Part shown: piece by piece, positions 17,224 to 26,126 of the stretch
How the letters are laid out: each line of letters starts with the position of its first letter
Numbering within the stretch: the first letter of the stretch is position 1
Assembly: GCF_019904175.1 (NCBI RefSeq)
Contig: NZ_CP061913.1
Location: 5,394,001-5,458,000, forward strand
Direction: 5' to 3'
From: Dactylosporangium vinaceum
Lineage (GTDB): Bacteria > Actinomycetota > Actinomycetes > Mycobacteriales > Micromonosporaceae
Length of the DNA: 64,000 nucleotides
Made by a program: the position numbers and the translations under genes
Notes under the pieces: model-generated
The model's input: the letters and a program-made list of their open reading frames with translations, nothing else
What the model was told of the DNA's origin: nothing
The model's database searches: none

Positions 17224-18071
17224 GCACCACGGCGCGGCCGCACCGCCGCCGCATCGACCGGATCGCCTGGTGGGTCTACGGCCTGCTCGGGATCGTGGTC
17301 CTGCTCAGCCTGTTCCCGCTCTACTGGATGTTCGTGGTGTCGACGACCGACTCGGCCACGGCGACAAGCCTCCCGCCGCACGTGCTGCCCGGCGGCAACT
17401 TCCTGCACCTGGCCGGGCTGGTCTTCGACATCGTGCCGTTCCTCAACGCGCTCGGCAACAGCATCGTCGTGGCCACGGCCATCGGCGTCGGCCAGGCGCT
17501 GCTGTGCGCGCTGGCCGGCTTCGCGTTCGCGAAACTGTCCTTCCGCGGCCGCAACACCCTGTTCCTCATCGTCGTGCTGACGATGACGGTGCCGACGCAG
17601 CTGTCGGTCGTCCCGCAGTACCTGATCATCTCGCAGCTCGGCTGGGTGGACTCGCTCCAGGCCGTCATCCTGCCCGGCCTCGTCAACGCGTTCGGCATCT
17701 TCTGGATGCGCCAGCACATCGCCCACACCATCGACGACGAGCTGCTGCAAGCCGCCCGGGTCGACGGCGCCACGACCTGGCAGATCTTCTGGCGCATCGC
17801 GTTCCCGCTCGTGCGGCCGGCCGCCTTCGTGCTCGGCCTGTTCGGGTTCGTCACCGCCTGGAACGACTTCCTGTGGCCGTTCATCGTGCTCAAGTCGCCG
17901 GAGCACTACACCCTGCAGATCGCCATCAAGGCCCTGCAGAGCAGCCGCGACATCGACCTCGGCCTGGCGATGTCCGGCTCGTTCCTGGCCACGCTGCCGC
18001 TGCTGGTGCTGTTCCTCTTCGTGGGGCGCCGTCTGGTCAGCGGCATCATGGACGGCGCGTTCAAGGGCTGA
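17220..18071 (+). CDS. ABC sugar importer permease 2 (MalG type)
   Basis: A 283-aa permease with six predicted helices and the EAA loop ELLQAARVDGATTWQIFWRI near residue 178. The ATG overlaps the previous stop. C terminus GIMDGAFKG, typical of MalG-type subunits. The last gene of the operon, followed by a hairpin. Confidence 0.9.
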   Translation: MSTTARPHRRRIDRIAWWVYGLLGIVVLLSLFPLYWMFVVSTTDSATATSLPPHVLPGGNFLHLAGLVFDIVPFLNALGNSIVVATAIGVGQALLCALAGFAFAKLSFRGRNTLFLIVVLTMTVPTQLSVVPQYLIISQLGWVDSLQAVILPGLVNAFGIFWMRQHIAHTIDDELLQAARVDGATTWQIFWRIAFPLVRPAAFVLGLFGFVTAWNDFLWPFIVLKSPEHYTLQIAIKALQSSRDIDLGLAMSGSFLATLPLLVLFLFVGRRLVSGIMDGAFKG

Positions 18072-18100
18072 GCGGCGCCGCTGCACCCGCCCGGCGCCGC
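18072..18100. terminator. Hairpin between convergent genes
   Basis: 9-bp inverted repeat (GCGGCGCCG at 18072-18080 with CGGCGCCGC at 18092-18100), 11-base loop, directly after the permease stop. Confidence 0.5.
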
Positions 18101-18106
18101 GGGGTC

Positions 18107-19162
18107 TCATCGGCTCGGCAACGATCGCGGCAGCCCGAACCACGGCAGCACCGTGTTGTCGAAGCGGGTCATGGCGCAGATCCGATCGCCGCCGAGGGTC
18201 AGCACGAACAGGCCGGTGCCGTGGCTGACGCCGGTCGGGGTGCGCAGGTAGGCCGCGAACGCCGGCTGACCGTTGGCCCGCGTCGGCACCAGGTCGGACC
18301 GGCGGCCCGAGCCGAAGATGCCGGCGAAGAAGCGGGCAACGATGTCACGGCCCTCGTACTCGAACGGCATGGGCGGCATCGACATGAACACGTCGTCGGT
18401 CAGCAGATCCACCAGCGCGTCGAGGTCGGCGGACTCGTAGGCGGTGACGAACTTCGCCACGATCGCGTCCTCGGCGGGTGAGCCGGCGGCGGGAGCCGGC
18501 TCCCGGTGCTCCGCCGCCCGCCGCTGCTGCAGGCCGGCGCGGGCCCGTTTGAGTGCGCTCTTGACCGACTCGACGCTCGAGTCGAGCATCTCGGCGACCT
18601 CGGCGGCCGGGAACCCGAGCACGTCGCGCAGGATCAGCACGGCGATCTGGCGCGGCGGCAGCACCTGCAGGGCGGTCATGAACGCCACGGACAGGGCCTC
18701 CGTCTGCTCGTAGCGGGCCTCGGGGCCCAGCGGTGCGTCGAACGCCTGCTCCAGCAGGGTGTCGGGAAACGGCTGGAGCCAGACGACCTCGCCGATCCGG
18801 GTGGGCTCGGGCGGTTCGACGTTCGGCATGTCCCACTCCTTGACCGGACGCCGGCCGGCCGACCGGCGCGCGTTGAGGCACCGGTTGGTGGCGATCCGGT
18901 AGAGCCACGTGCGGAACGAGGCGCGCTCCTGGAACCCGCCGAGACCGCGCCAGGCGGACAGCAGCGTGTCCTGGAGGGCGTCCTCGGCGTCCTGGAAGTT
19001 GCCGAGCATCCGGTAGCAGTGCACCTGGAGCTCGCGCAGGTGCGGCTGGGTGAGCTCCCGGAACGCGCGGCTGTCCCCGGCCCGGGCCTTCGAGATCAAG
19101 TCGGCTGCCACTGTCTCCACTCTCGGGTCACGTGCGTCTGGCCCTGCACCACGTACTGACAC
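18107..19162 (-). CDS. SigG/SigJ-like ECF sigma factor with SnoaL-like C-terminal domain
   Basis: A 351-aa protein. Region 2 (about 22-95) includes GNFQDAEDALQDTLLSAWRGL. Region 4 (about 150-210) includes VLPPRQIAVLILRDVLGFPAAEVAEML. A C-terminal SnoaL/NTF2-like domain (about 228-345) follows, recognisable from FVTAYESADLDALVDLLTDDV. Such fused domains act in place of an anti-sigma factor, tuning sigma activity from within the same polypeptide. Start uncertain: GTG at 19162 is the longest, but internal GTGs about 14-20 codons later (near VETVAAD) are plausible. Divergent from an MFS exporter gene with about 115 bases between starts, which may be its target. Confidence 0.82.
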   Translation of the reverse strand: MSVRGAGPDARDPRVETVAADLISKARAGDSRAFRELTQPHLRELQVHCYRMLGNFQDAEDALQDTLLSAWRGLGGFQERASFRTWLYRIATNRCLNARRSAGRRPVKEWDMPNVEPPEPTRIGEVVWLQPFPDTLLEQAFDAPLGPEARYEQTEALSVAFMTALQVLPPRQIAVLILRDVLGFPAAEVAEMLDSSVESVKSALKRARAGLQQRRAAEHREPAPAAGSPAEDAIVAKFVTAYESADLDALVDLLTDDVFMSMPPMPFEYEGRDIVARFFAGIFGSGRRSDLVPTRANGQPAFAAYLRTPTGVSHGTGLFVLTLGGDRICAMTRFDNTVLPWFGLPRSLPSR

Positions 19163-19276
19163 CGGCCGGGGCCCGAAAGGGTCGGCCGGCGAGCGCCCTT
19201 TTTCCGGCCTGTGCGGTGTCTACCTCAGCGGTACCCCACCGAGCCACCACAGGCACCGCGGACGACCGGAGGAAGC

Positions 19277-20782
19277 ATGCCGAAGAACAGCACCTCGACC
19301 CCCTTGACGACGGCTCAACGGTGGGCCGTCGCCGTGACCGCGCTCGCCGGGATGATGGTGTCGCTCGACGCGCTCGTCGTCACGACAGCGCTCGGGGCGA
19401 TCCGCGTCGCCCTGCACGCCTCGATCGAGGAACTGGAGTGGACTGTCACCGCCTACGTCCTGACGTTCGCGGTGCTGCTGCTGACGGCGGCCGCACTCGG
19501 CGAGCGGTTCGGCCGGCGGCGCATGTTCGTCATCGGGCTGGCCCTGTTCGCGGTGGCGTCGGCCGGCTGCGCCCTCGCCCCCGACGTCGGCACGCTCATC
19601 GCGGCCCGCGCGGTCCAGGGCGCCGGGGCCGCGCTGGTGATGCCGCTGGCGCTGGCACTGCTCGGCACCGCCGTCCCGGCCGACCGGCGCTCCCGGGCGC
19701 TCGGCGTGTTCAGCAGCGTGGCCGGGCTGGCGGTGCCGCTGGGGCCGCTGCTGGGCGGTGCGGTCGTCACCGGGGTCTCCTGGCCGTGGATCTTCTGGCT
19801 CAACGTGCCGGTCGTGGCGGTACTGATCCCCCTCGCACTGACCCGGCTCCAGGAGTCGTCCGGGCCGCCGGCCCGGCTCGACCTGGGCGCTGTGGCGCTG
19901 GCCACCGCGGCCGCGCTCGGCATCGTCTGGGCGCTGGTGCGCGGCAACACCGCCGGCTGGGGCAGCGCCGAGATCCTGTCCACCCTGACCGCGGGCGTGC
20001 TGCTCGCCGTCGGCTTCGTCTGGTGGCAGCGGCGCGCCGCCGAGCCGATGCTGCCCATGCACCTGTTCGGCTCGCGGGCGTTCTCCGCCGGCAACATCGC
20101 GATCTTCTTCGAGTGGGGATCGGCACTGGGTGCCCTGTTCTTCATGGCCCAGTTCCTGCAGACCGGGCTGGGCTTCAGCCCGGCCCGCGCCGGGCTGGGA
20201 CTGATGCCCTGGGGCGCGATGACCTTCATCGTCCCGCAGCTCACCGGCCTGCTGATCGGCCGGCTCGGCGAGCGGCCGTTCATCGTCGGCGGGCTGGGGC
20301 TGCACGCGGCCGCGATGACCTGGATCGCGCTGATCGCCGAGCCCGGCCTGGCCTACGGGCAGCTGGTCGCGCCGCTCGTCCTGTCCGGGATCGGGGTGGC
20401 CACGGCGCTGCCCGCCACGCAGAGCGCCGCGCTCAGCTCGGTCGCGCCCGTCTACGTCGGCAAGGCCTCGGGGGTCTACAGCACCATGCGGCAACTCGGT
20501 GGGGTGTTCGGTGTCGCCGCGGTGGTGGCCGCGTTCGCCGCCGGCGGCAGCTACCGGTCCCCGCAGAGCTTCAGCAGCGGCTTCGCCGTCGCGATCGGGG
20601 CCTGCGCCGCGCTGTCGCTGGTCGGGGCGCTGAGCGGGCTCGCCGCACCGGGCCGCCGGCCGCTACCCCCGGCTCCGGCCGGGCGCGCGCAGGAGGGGGA
20701 GGGCCGGCCGGGTGACGGTGCGCTCGCCGCCGAGCGGGTGGCGCACCGTGTGGGCGGCGACGCCACGGTCGCGGGCCCCTAG
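19277..20782 (+). CDS. MFS exporter, DHA2 (14-helix) family
   Basis: A 501-aa membrane protein of the EmrB/QacA drug:H+ antiporter type with about fourteen predicted helices. Visible family motifs are the helix-1 pattern MMVSLDALVVTTAL, motif A GERFGRRRMFVIG and motif C-like GPLLGGAVV. I chose the ATG at 19277, which follows GGAGGAAGC, over an upstream in-frame start. Substrate unknown: drug, metabolite or sugar export are all possible. Likely co-regulated with the divergent SigG-like sigma factor gene. Confidence 0.85.
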   Translation: MPKNSTSTPLTTAQRWAVAVTALAGMMVSLDALVVTTALGAIRVALHASIEELEWTVTAYVLTFAVLLLTAAALGERFGRRRMFVIGLALFAVASAGCALAPDVGTLIAARAVQGAGAALVMPLALALLGTAVPADRRSRALGVFSSVAGLAVPLGPLLGGAVVTGVSWPWIFWLNVPVVAVLIPLALTRLQESSGPPARLDLGAVALATAAALGIVWALVRGNTAGWGSAEILSTLTAGVLLAVGFVWWQRRAAEPMLPMHLFGSRAFSAGNIAIFFEWGSALGALFFMAQFLQTGLGFSPARAGLGLMPWGAMTFIVPQLTGLLIGRLGERPFIVGGLGLHAAAMTWIALIAEPGLAYGQLVAPLVLSGIGVATALPATQSAALSSVAPVYVGKASGVYSTMRQLGGVFGVAAVVAAFAAGGSYRSPQSFSSGFAVAIGACAALSLVGALSGLAAPGRRPLPPAPAGRAQEGEGRPGDGALAAERVAHRVGGDATVAGP

Positions 20783-20797
20783 CCGGGCAGAAGGACG

Positions 20798-20830
20798 CCG
20801 GCCGGTGCACCACTGGGGTGCACCGGCCGG
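20798..20830. terminator. Bidirectional hairpin terminator
   Basis: Perfect 14-bp stem (20798-20811 with 20817-20830), 5-base loop, between the convergent MFS and esterase genes. Confidence 0.8.
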
Positions 20831-20852
20831 TCGCTTGACTGCGGTGTGACGG

Positions 20853-22169
20853 TCAGGGGCTGGTGCAGGTGACGGCGGTCGGCGGCGGAGAGCTGTCGCC
20901 GGTGGCGGTGAAGCCGAACGTCGTCGTCGCGCCGGCCCCGAGGGTGCCGTTGTACGCGGCGTTGCGGACCGTGACGTTGCCGCTGGTGCCGGTGTTGGTG
21001 CCGTTCCAGAGGCTGCTGATGCTCTGGCCGCCGGCCAGGGTGAAGCGGGTGGTCCAGCCGGTGAGCGTACTCGAGCCGCCGTTGGCCACGGTGAACTCGC
21101 CCTGGAAGCCGCCGGGCCAGGTGTTGACGATCCGGTACGTCGCGGTGCACGCCCCGGGCTGCCCGCTGACCGGCGGGCTGCTCGGCGGCGGGCTGTTCGG
21201 CGGCGGCGAGGACACCGGGGGGCTGCTCGGGGGCGGCGAGGACACCGGCGGGCTGCTCGGCGGCACCGTGCCCTGGAACTGCGAGAAGAACTTCCAGATC
21301 TCGCCCGACGTCCACGTGCGGGAGTCGTTCGGTGAGCCGGAGCCGTCCACGGGGCTCGGCGTGTGGTCACCGTCGAACGCGGCCCACTGGACCGGGTAGC
21401 CCGCCCGGCACCCCGAGTACGTCGTGGTGATGTGGGTCAGGCTGCCCTGCGCCGGTTCGCGCGGGCTCTGGGCGGTGCAGCCGTTGTTGCGCACGAAGGT
21501 GTCGCGCAGCGAGCGCCCGTTGGAGATGTTCAGGACGCTGTCGTGGATGCCGTGGATGCCGAAGTACGCCACCGGCTGCGTGCCGCCGTTGCACCCGCTG
21601 AGGTTCGCGCCCGACAGCACGGTGACGGCCCGGAACACCGTCGGCCGGGCGCAGGCGACCGCGTAGCTCATCGCGCCGCCGTAGCTCCAGCCCAGCGCGA
21701 ACAGCTGGGTCGTGTCGACGCACAGCCCGCCCTCGATGAGCCGGGTGAGGTCGTCGACGAGCGTGAGGTCGCGGCCGTTGGTGTTGGCCCACCCGTTGTC
21801 GATGCCCTGCGGCGCGACGAAGATGGTGCTGTTGCTCGACAGCGGCTGCAGCCCGTAGTAGCCCGCGGACGACACGTTCGCGGCGGTGCCGTTGAGCCAG
21901 TGGAACGCGAAGATCAGCTTGTACTGCCGGTTGGCGTCGTAGTTGTCCGGGACGCGCAGGATGTACGTGCGGTTCTGGCCGCTGCTCTGGATCGTGCGGG
22001 TGCCGCTGGTCAGGGTCGGGGCCTTGCCGCACCCGGCGGTCGCCGCGAGCGCGCCGCTCGTCGCGGCGGTCGCGGTCGACCCCCGGCCGCTGAGGGCCTG
22101 CCCGGTCGTGACCGCGACGAGCACTGCCAGCGCCGCGAGTATCGGCACCCCGTATCTGCGTGTTGCCAT
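20853..22169 (-). CDS. Secreted CE1/PHB-depolymerase-family esterase with C-terminal CBM2
   Basis: A 438-aa secreted alpha/beta-hydrolase. Signal peptide about 1-36, esterase domain about 45-310 with nucleophile S162 in GWSYGG, then a Pro/Ser linker of SSPPVSSPPP units and a CBM2 (about 338-438). The catalytic domain resembles feruloyl and acetylxylan esterases of the LpqC/CE1 group, which remove ester decorations from xylan. ATG at 22169 follows GGAGAGG. It lies 46 bases downstream of the GH59 gene on the same strand and is probably in its operon. Whether the ester is ferulate or acetate cannot be read from sequence. Confidence 0.85.
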   Translation of the reverse strand: MATRRYGVPILAALAVLVAVTTGQALSGRGSTATAATSGALAATAGCGKAPTLTSGTRTIQSSGQNRTYILRVPDNYDANRQYKLIFAFHWLNGTAANVSSAGYYGLQPLSSNSTIFVAPQGIDNGWANTNGRDLTLVDDLTRLIEGGLCVDTTQLFALGWSYGGAMSYAVACARPTVFRAVTVLSGANLSGCNGGTQPVAYFGIHGIHDSVLNISNGRSLRDTFVRNNGCTAQSPREPAQGSLTHITTTYSGCRAGYPVQWAAFDGDHTPSPVDGSGSPNDSRTWTSGEIWKFFSQFQGTVPPSSPPVSSPPPSSPPVSSPPPNSPPPSSPPVSGQPGACTATYRIVNTWPGGFQGEFTVANGGSSTLTGWTTRFTLAGGQSISSLWNGTNTGTSGNVTVRNAAYNGTLGAGATTTFGFTATGDSSPPPTAVTCTSP

Positions 22170-22215
22170 CGCCTCTCCTTCCGTTCGATGCCCGGCGATG
22201 CGGGCGGGACCGCGC

Positions 22216-24654
22216 TCAGTTGCGGATCCACTGCTGGTTGCTGCCGCCGTTGCAGGTCCACAGCTGCACGGCGGTGCCGTTGGCCGTCCCGGCCCCGTTG
22301 ACGTCGAGGCACAGGCCCGATGCGACGCCGGTGATCGTGCCGTCGGTGTTGATGCGCCACTGCTGGCCGGTGCCGCCGTTGCAGGTCCAGATCCGGGCCC
22401 GGGTCCCCGCCGCGGTGCCGGCGACGTCCAGGCACTTGCCGCCGTAGACCGTCAGCCGGCCGTCCGACGTGGCGGTCCACTGCTGGTTGGCCCCGCCGTT
22501 GCAGTCCCAGATCTGCACGACGGTGCCGTCGGCCTGGCCGGCGCCGTTGACGTCCAGGCACCGGTTGGCGGCGGCGCTGCGCAGCTCGCCGGTCGGGGAG
22601 CCGGAGCCGCCGAGCGGGGTGACGGACAGGTTGTCGAACTGCGCGGTGACGCCCTGGCCGGTGCCGTAGCCGATCTGGCCGGCGACCCAGGCGGAGTCGG
22701 TGACGGTGCCGACGGTCGTGCCGTCGATGACTCCGCTGAGGGTGGTGCCGTTGACGGTGAGTGCCAGCGTGTGCCAGCGCCCGGTGCCCAGCGCCGCCGT
22801 CGTGCCGCTGGCCAGCGTCCGCCAGTTGCCGCTGGTGTTGTTGCTGCGGATGGACCACGCGCCGGTGTCACTCACGCGGAAGTAGTAGCCGTTGAGGTTC
22901 TGCGGGCCCTGATGGTTGTAGGTGTTGCCGCGGGCGATGAGCTGGGCGTAGCCCGCCTTCTGCAGCATGACGTCGGACGAGAAGGTGTAGTTGCGCCAGG
23001 ACAGGTCGCCCAGCAGGGTGTACGGCTCGGCCTGGCCGCTGGTCCAGTAGATCGGGGCCTGCTCCGACATCTGGCGCACGCACTGCCCGGTGTGCCCGCC
23101 GCCGCACGGGGTGATCTCGAACGAGCCCTGCTGGTCCATGAGGTATCTCGCCTCGCGGCCGGTGGCGTAGCTGTCGAAGGTGTCGCTGTAGGGCAGCGGC
23201 AGGCCGCCCGCCGCCGGGCTGGCCGCGGTGCCCTTGCCCGCGCCGGTGGTGGTCGTGATGCTGTAGACGTAGCCGGGCTGGACGGTGAGCGAGAAGGCCC
23301 CGCTCGAGGGCGTGAGGTCGGCGCCGCGCACGAAGTAGTCGGCGGCGTTGCCGGACCGGACGTTCGTCGCCCACACGTGCACGGTGCCGGTGGACAGCCC
23401 GCCGGTGACGGTGAAGGCGAGGGTCTGGGCCGCGGTGGCGTCCATCGTCTCGATGACGGTGCTGTAGTCGCCGGAGCTCGGTGAGCGCAGTGAGACGTAG
23501 CTGCCGTTGCTGCGGTTGCCGCCGATGTAGCCGCTGGAGTTGTCGAGGTAGCGCCAGCCGGGCGCGGTGACCTGCGTGGTCTGCGCCATCACCCAGGCGT
23601 TGCGGCCGATCGAGTAGGAGCCGGACCAGGGCTGCTGGGCGACCGCGACGCCGGTGGTGGCCCAGGGAATGTTGGGTGTGATGGCGGCGATGACGGGCCA
23701 GTTGATGTACGCGGTCATCTTGCCGTCGATGTAGCCGCGGTTGATGCCGCGGGCGAGGGCGGCGGCGCCGGCGTTGTAGTCGTCGGAGCCGTTCTCGCTG
23801 GCCCAGAGTGCCTTGCCGGTGGCCACGGCGTTGCCGGAGCTGGGGCAGCTGCTCTGCGCGCTGCGGTAGCCGCAGACGTAGTGGCTGCCGAAGACCGACA
23901 CCGCGTTGGCGAACGCCGGGTCGCGCAGCGACTCGTCGGCGGCGGCCCAGCCGAAGTCGTCGGAGGCCACGAGCTTCACGCCGCCGTACCCGCGCGCGTT
24001 GAGGGCGGAGCGCAGGTTCTTGTACCAGGTGGCGTTGTAGCCCTTCTCGTTCCACCCGCCGAGGTAGTCGATCGTCAGCCCGTGCGTGCCGGCGCAGTCC
24101 AGCCAGGCCGTGAGGTAGTCGATGGCGTCACTGGTGAAGAACGTGCCGTTGCCGACCCAGCCGGGCGCACCCCACGCCAGGCCCACCAGCCGGATGCCGG
24201 GGTTGCGGGCCTTGGCCTGCTCCATCAGCCACCACTCGTAGCCCCGGTTGCAGTCGATGCCGCCGCGGGTGTGCTCGTGGCTCGGCTCGGCCCCGGACGT
24301 CGAGTTGGTGTCCCCGCCGATCTCGACCTTGAGGATCTGCATCGCCGCGCCGTAGCCGGGCCGGAACAGGTAGTCGAGGATGTCGCTGCGCTGCGGCTCC
24401 GGATAGTCGACGAGCAGCCGGCTGTTGCCACCGCCCCCGCTGACCGCGCCGATGCCGTCGAGCGTCCGCCCGCCCGATGCACCGTTGACGGTGATGGCCG
24501 TCGCGGCCTGCGCCGCAGCGGCCGGCCCGGCGAGCACGCCCGCCGCGAGCAGGAGCAGGCCGCTCAGCGCGGCCAGGGCGCGCGACACGGGCGTCGGGCT
24601 CGGCGACCGGGGGACGTGGCGGCGTCCCGGCCGTAGGCTCGCTCGCTGCACCAT
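22216..24654 (-). CDS. GH59 beta-galactosidase-like enzyme with lectin-like and ricin-type (CBM13) domains
   Basis: An 812-aa secreted protein. After the signal (about 1-50) comes a GH59 (galactocerebrosidase family) barrel and beta-sandwich, recognised from LDGIGAVSGGGGNSRLL and QILKVEIGGDTNSTSG. Acid/base E203 is in GGWNEKGYN and nucleophile E287 in LWASENGSD. A laminin-G-like sandwich follows (about 480-670), then a ricin-type CBM13 (about 680-812) with three QxW repeats. Bacterial GH59 enzymes have no sphingolipid to hydrolyse here; a plant galactan or arabinogalactan is more likely. The start at 24654 has GAGG seven bases upstream; an ATG two codons earlier is equally in frame. Confidence 0.8.
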   Translation of the reverse strand: MVQRASLRPGRRHVPRSPSPTPVSRALAALSGLLLLAAGVLAGPAAAAQAATAITVNGASGGRTLDGIGAVSGGGGNSRLLVDYPEPQRSDILDYLFRPGYGAAMQILKVEIGGDTNSTSGAEPSHEHTRGGIDCNRGYEWWLMEQAKARNPGIRLVGLAWGAPGWVGNGTFFTSDAIDYLTAWLDCAGTHGLTIDYLGGWNEKGYNATWYKNLRSALNARGYGGVKLVASDDFGWAAADESLRDPAFANAVSVFGSHYVCGYRSAQSSCPSSGNAVATGKALWASENGSDDYNAGAAALARGINRGYIDGKMTAYINWPVIAAITPNIPWATTGVAVAQQPWSGSYSIGRNAWVMAQTTQVTAPGWRYLDNSSGYIGGNRSNGSYVSLRSPSSGDYSTVIETMDATAAQTLAFTVTGGLSTGTVHVWATNVRSGNAADYFVRGADLTPSSGAFSLTVQPGYVYSITTTTGAGKGTAASPAAGGLPLPYSDTFDSYATGREARYLMDQQGSFEITPCGGGHTGQCVRQMSEQAPIYWTSGQAEPYTLLGDLSWRNYTFSSDVMLQKAGYAQLIARGNTYNHQGPQNLNGYYFRVSDTGAWSIRSNNTSGNWRTLASGTTAALGTGRWHTLALTVNGTTLSGVIDGTTVGTVTDSAWVAGQIGYGTGQGVTAQFDNLSVTPLGGSGSPTGELRSAAANRCLDVNGAGQADGTVVQIWDCNGGANQQWTATSDGRLTVYGGKCLDVAGTAAGTRARIWTCNGGTGQQWRINTDGTITGVASGLCLDVNGAGTANGTAVQLWTCNGGSNQQWIRN

Positions 24655-24702
24655 GCGCATACCTCGCAATGTCGTCGCCGGACAGGTCCATGGAGTCTCG
24701 TC

Positions 24703-24740
24703 GATTTTCCGGTAATGCCGACAGGTGCTTTCGGAAAATC
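24703..24740. promoter_or_regulatory. Inverted repeat GATTTTCCG-N20-CGGAAAATC upstream of GH59
   Basis: Perfect 9-bp arms (24703-24711 and 24732-24740) centred about 67 bases before the GH59 start. The centre-to-centre distance is near three helical turns. It could be a dimer operator or form a hairpin. Confidence 0.4.
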
Positions 24741-24811
24741 TGTCAGTAGTCGCCGGTGGGTCATGAAAGTTGCATATCGGAAAGCCTTCGTGAAATGCCT
24801 TCGGAAAAGGT

Positions 24812-24838
24812 GTTATAAATGGCGCGCCGGCAAAGTCG
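24812..24838 (+). promoter_or_regulatory. ECF-type promoter candidate, GTTAT-N17-AGTCG (site 2)
   Basis: GTTAT 24812-24816, AGTCG 24834-24838, preceded by GGAAAAGGT. It points to the LD-carboxypeptidase gene 75 bases downstream, and also matches site 8 at GCAAAGTCG (24830-24838 versus 58644-58652). Confidence 0.6.
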
Positions 24839-24913
24839 TCCATTCGGGGAGGTTGATGCGCGACGGGTGGGCGCCGGAGTAGTCTCAGGCCTCGATCCGA
24901 CAGGGGAGGACTC

Positions 24914-25984
24914 ATGACTGAGCAGGCGCACCGATCGATGTCGCGCCGCGATGTGCTGCGCTCGGGTGCGGTCGTCGCCGGTGGGGTCGCACTGGGCGCG
25001 ACCACGGGCGCCTCACCGGCCGGCGCCGAGCCGGGGACGGACCTGGCCCACGGGCCCGCGATCCGGCCGCCCGCACTCAAGCCGGGAGACCGGGTGCGGA
25101 TCGTGGCGCCCGCCTACCCGGGCGACGGCCGGCTCGTCCGGGGCCAGCAGGTCCTGGAGAGCTTCGGGCTCGTCGTCGAGTACGGCACGCACGTCTACGA
25201 CCAGTTCGGATACCTGGCCGGCACCGACGCCGACCGCCTGGCCGACCTCAACGCCGCGTTCCGTGACCCCGGCGTGCGCTGCGTCTTCGGCGCCCGCGGC
25301 GGCTACGGCACCCAGCGCATCATCGACGGCCTCGACGTCGCGGCCGCGCGCCGCGACCCGAAGATCTTCATCGGCTTCAGCGACCTGACCGTGCTGCACT
25401 GCCGGCTGTGGCGGGCGGCCCGGCTGGTGAGCCTCTACGGCCCCCTCGCCACCTGGACCGACACGCGCACCGGGCCGGAGTCGGTGGAGTCGCTGCGCAA
25501 GGCGCTGATGACCACCGATCCGATCGTGGTGACCCGCGACCCGGCCGAGCCGAGCTCCGCGGTCAGCCTGCCCGGCCGCGGCTCCGGCGTCGCGTCCGGC
25601 CCGCTGCTGGGCGGCAACCTGACCATGATCCAGGCGAGCATCGGCACCGCCGACCTGCCGAGCCTGGAGGGCGCGATCCTGCTCTTCGAGGACACCGGCG
25701 AGGCGCCGTACAGCTACGACCGCATGCTGACCCACCTGCGCCGGGCCGGCGTGCTGCGCAAGCTCGCGGGCGTCGCGATCGGCCAGTTCAACGCGGCCGG
25801 TGACGGCTCCAGCGGCTGGAGCGCCGCGCAGGCCGTCACCGACCGGCTCGCCGACCTCGGCGTGCCGGTGCTCGGCGGGCTGCACATCGGCCACGGCAAC
25901 GGTCAGCTGACGGTGCCGATCGGCGCCCGGGCCACGATCGACACCGCCGCCGGCACGCTCACCGTCGAGCCCGGCGTGCGCTGA
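24914..25984 (+). CDS. Tat-exported S66-family LD-carboxypeptidase
   Basis: A 356-aa protein of peptidase family S66 (LdcA/microcin C7 immunity type), which in other bacteria trims L,D-peptide bonds in muropeptides. The N terminus has a twin-arginine motif (MSRRDVLRSG), so unlike cytoplasmic LdcA it should be exported. Family landmarks are LKPGDRVRIVAPA (near residue 56), FGARGGYGTQRIIDGLD (about residue 125), the FIGFSDLT segment, and GHGNGQLTVPIG near the C terminus, which provides the histidine. ATG at 24914 follows AGGGGAGG. It is the only non-carbohydrate enzyme carrying the GTTAT-N17-GTCG site, which is odd. Confidence 0.85.
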   Translation: MTEQAHRSMSRRDVLRSGAVVAGGVALGATTGASPAGAEPGTDLAHGPAIRPPALKPGDRVRIVAPAYPGDGRLVRGQQVLESFGLVVEYGTHVYDQFGYLAGTDADRLADLNAAFRDPGVRCVFGARGGYGTQRIIDGLDVAAARRDPKIFIGFSDLTVLHCRLWRAARLVSLYGPLATWTDTRTGPESVESLRKALMTTDPIVVTRDPAEPSSAVSLPGRGSGVASGPLLGGNLTMIQASIGTADLPSLEGAILLFEDTGEAPYSYDRMLTHLRRAGVLRKLAGVAIGQFNAAGDGSSGWSAAQAVTDRLADLGVPVLGGLHIGHGNGQLTVPIGARATIDTAAGTLTVEPGVR

Positions 25985-26005
25985 TCGTCGACCGCGCCGG
26001 AAAGC

Positions 26006-26032
26006 GTGATGACCGGGGGCGTGAAGAGGTCG
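26006..26032 (+). promoter_or_regulatory. ECF-type promoter candidate, GTGAT-N17-GGTCG (site 3)
   Basis: One mismatch in the upstream block (GTGAT), exact spacing and GGTCG, preceded by GGAAAGC as at the other sites. It lies 94 bases before the GH43 gene. Confidence 0.5.
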
Positions 26033-26126
26033 AAGTTGGGTGGCGCAGCTCCGGGCAAGAATGTCGGGAAATCCGTGTTACCGTCGATCGGCGTCAATGT
26101 GATTCGGAGCGCGTGAAGGGACCGCC

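Noticed and set aside
24914..25984. Thr at the position after GGYG in the LD-carboxypeptidase as a lost nucleophile
   Set aside because: I cannot place the catalytic Ser with certainty without an alignment, so I make no claim about inactivity.
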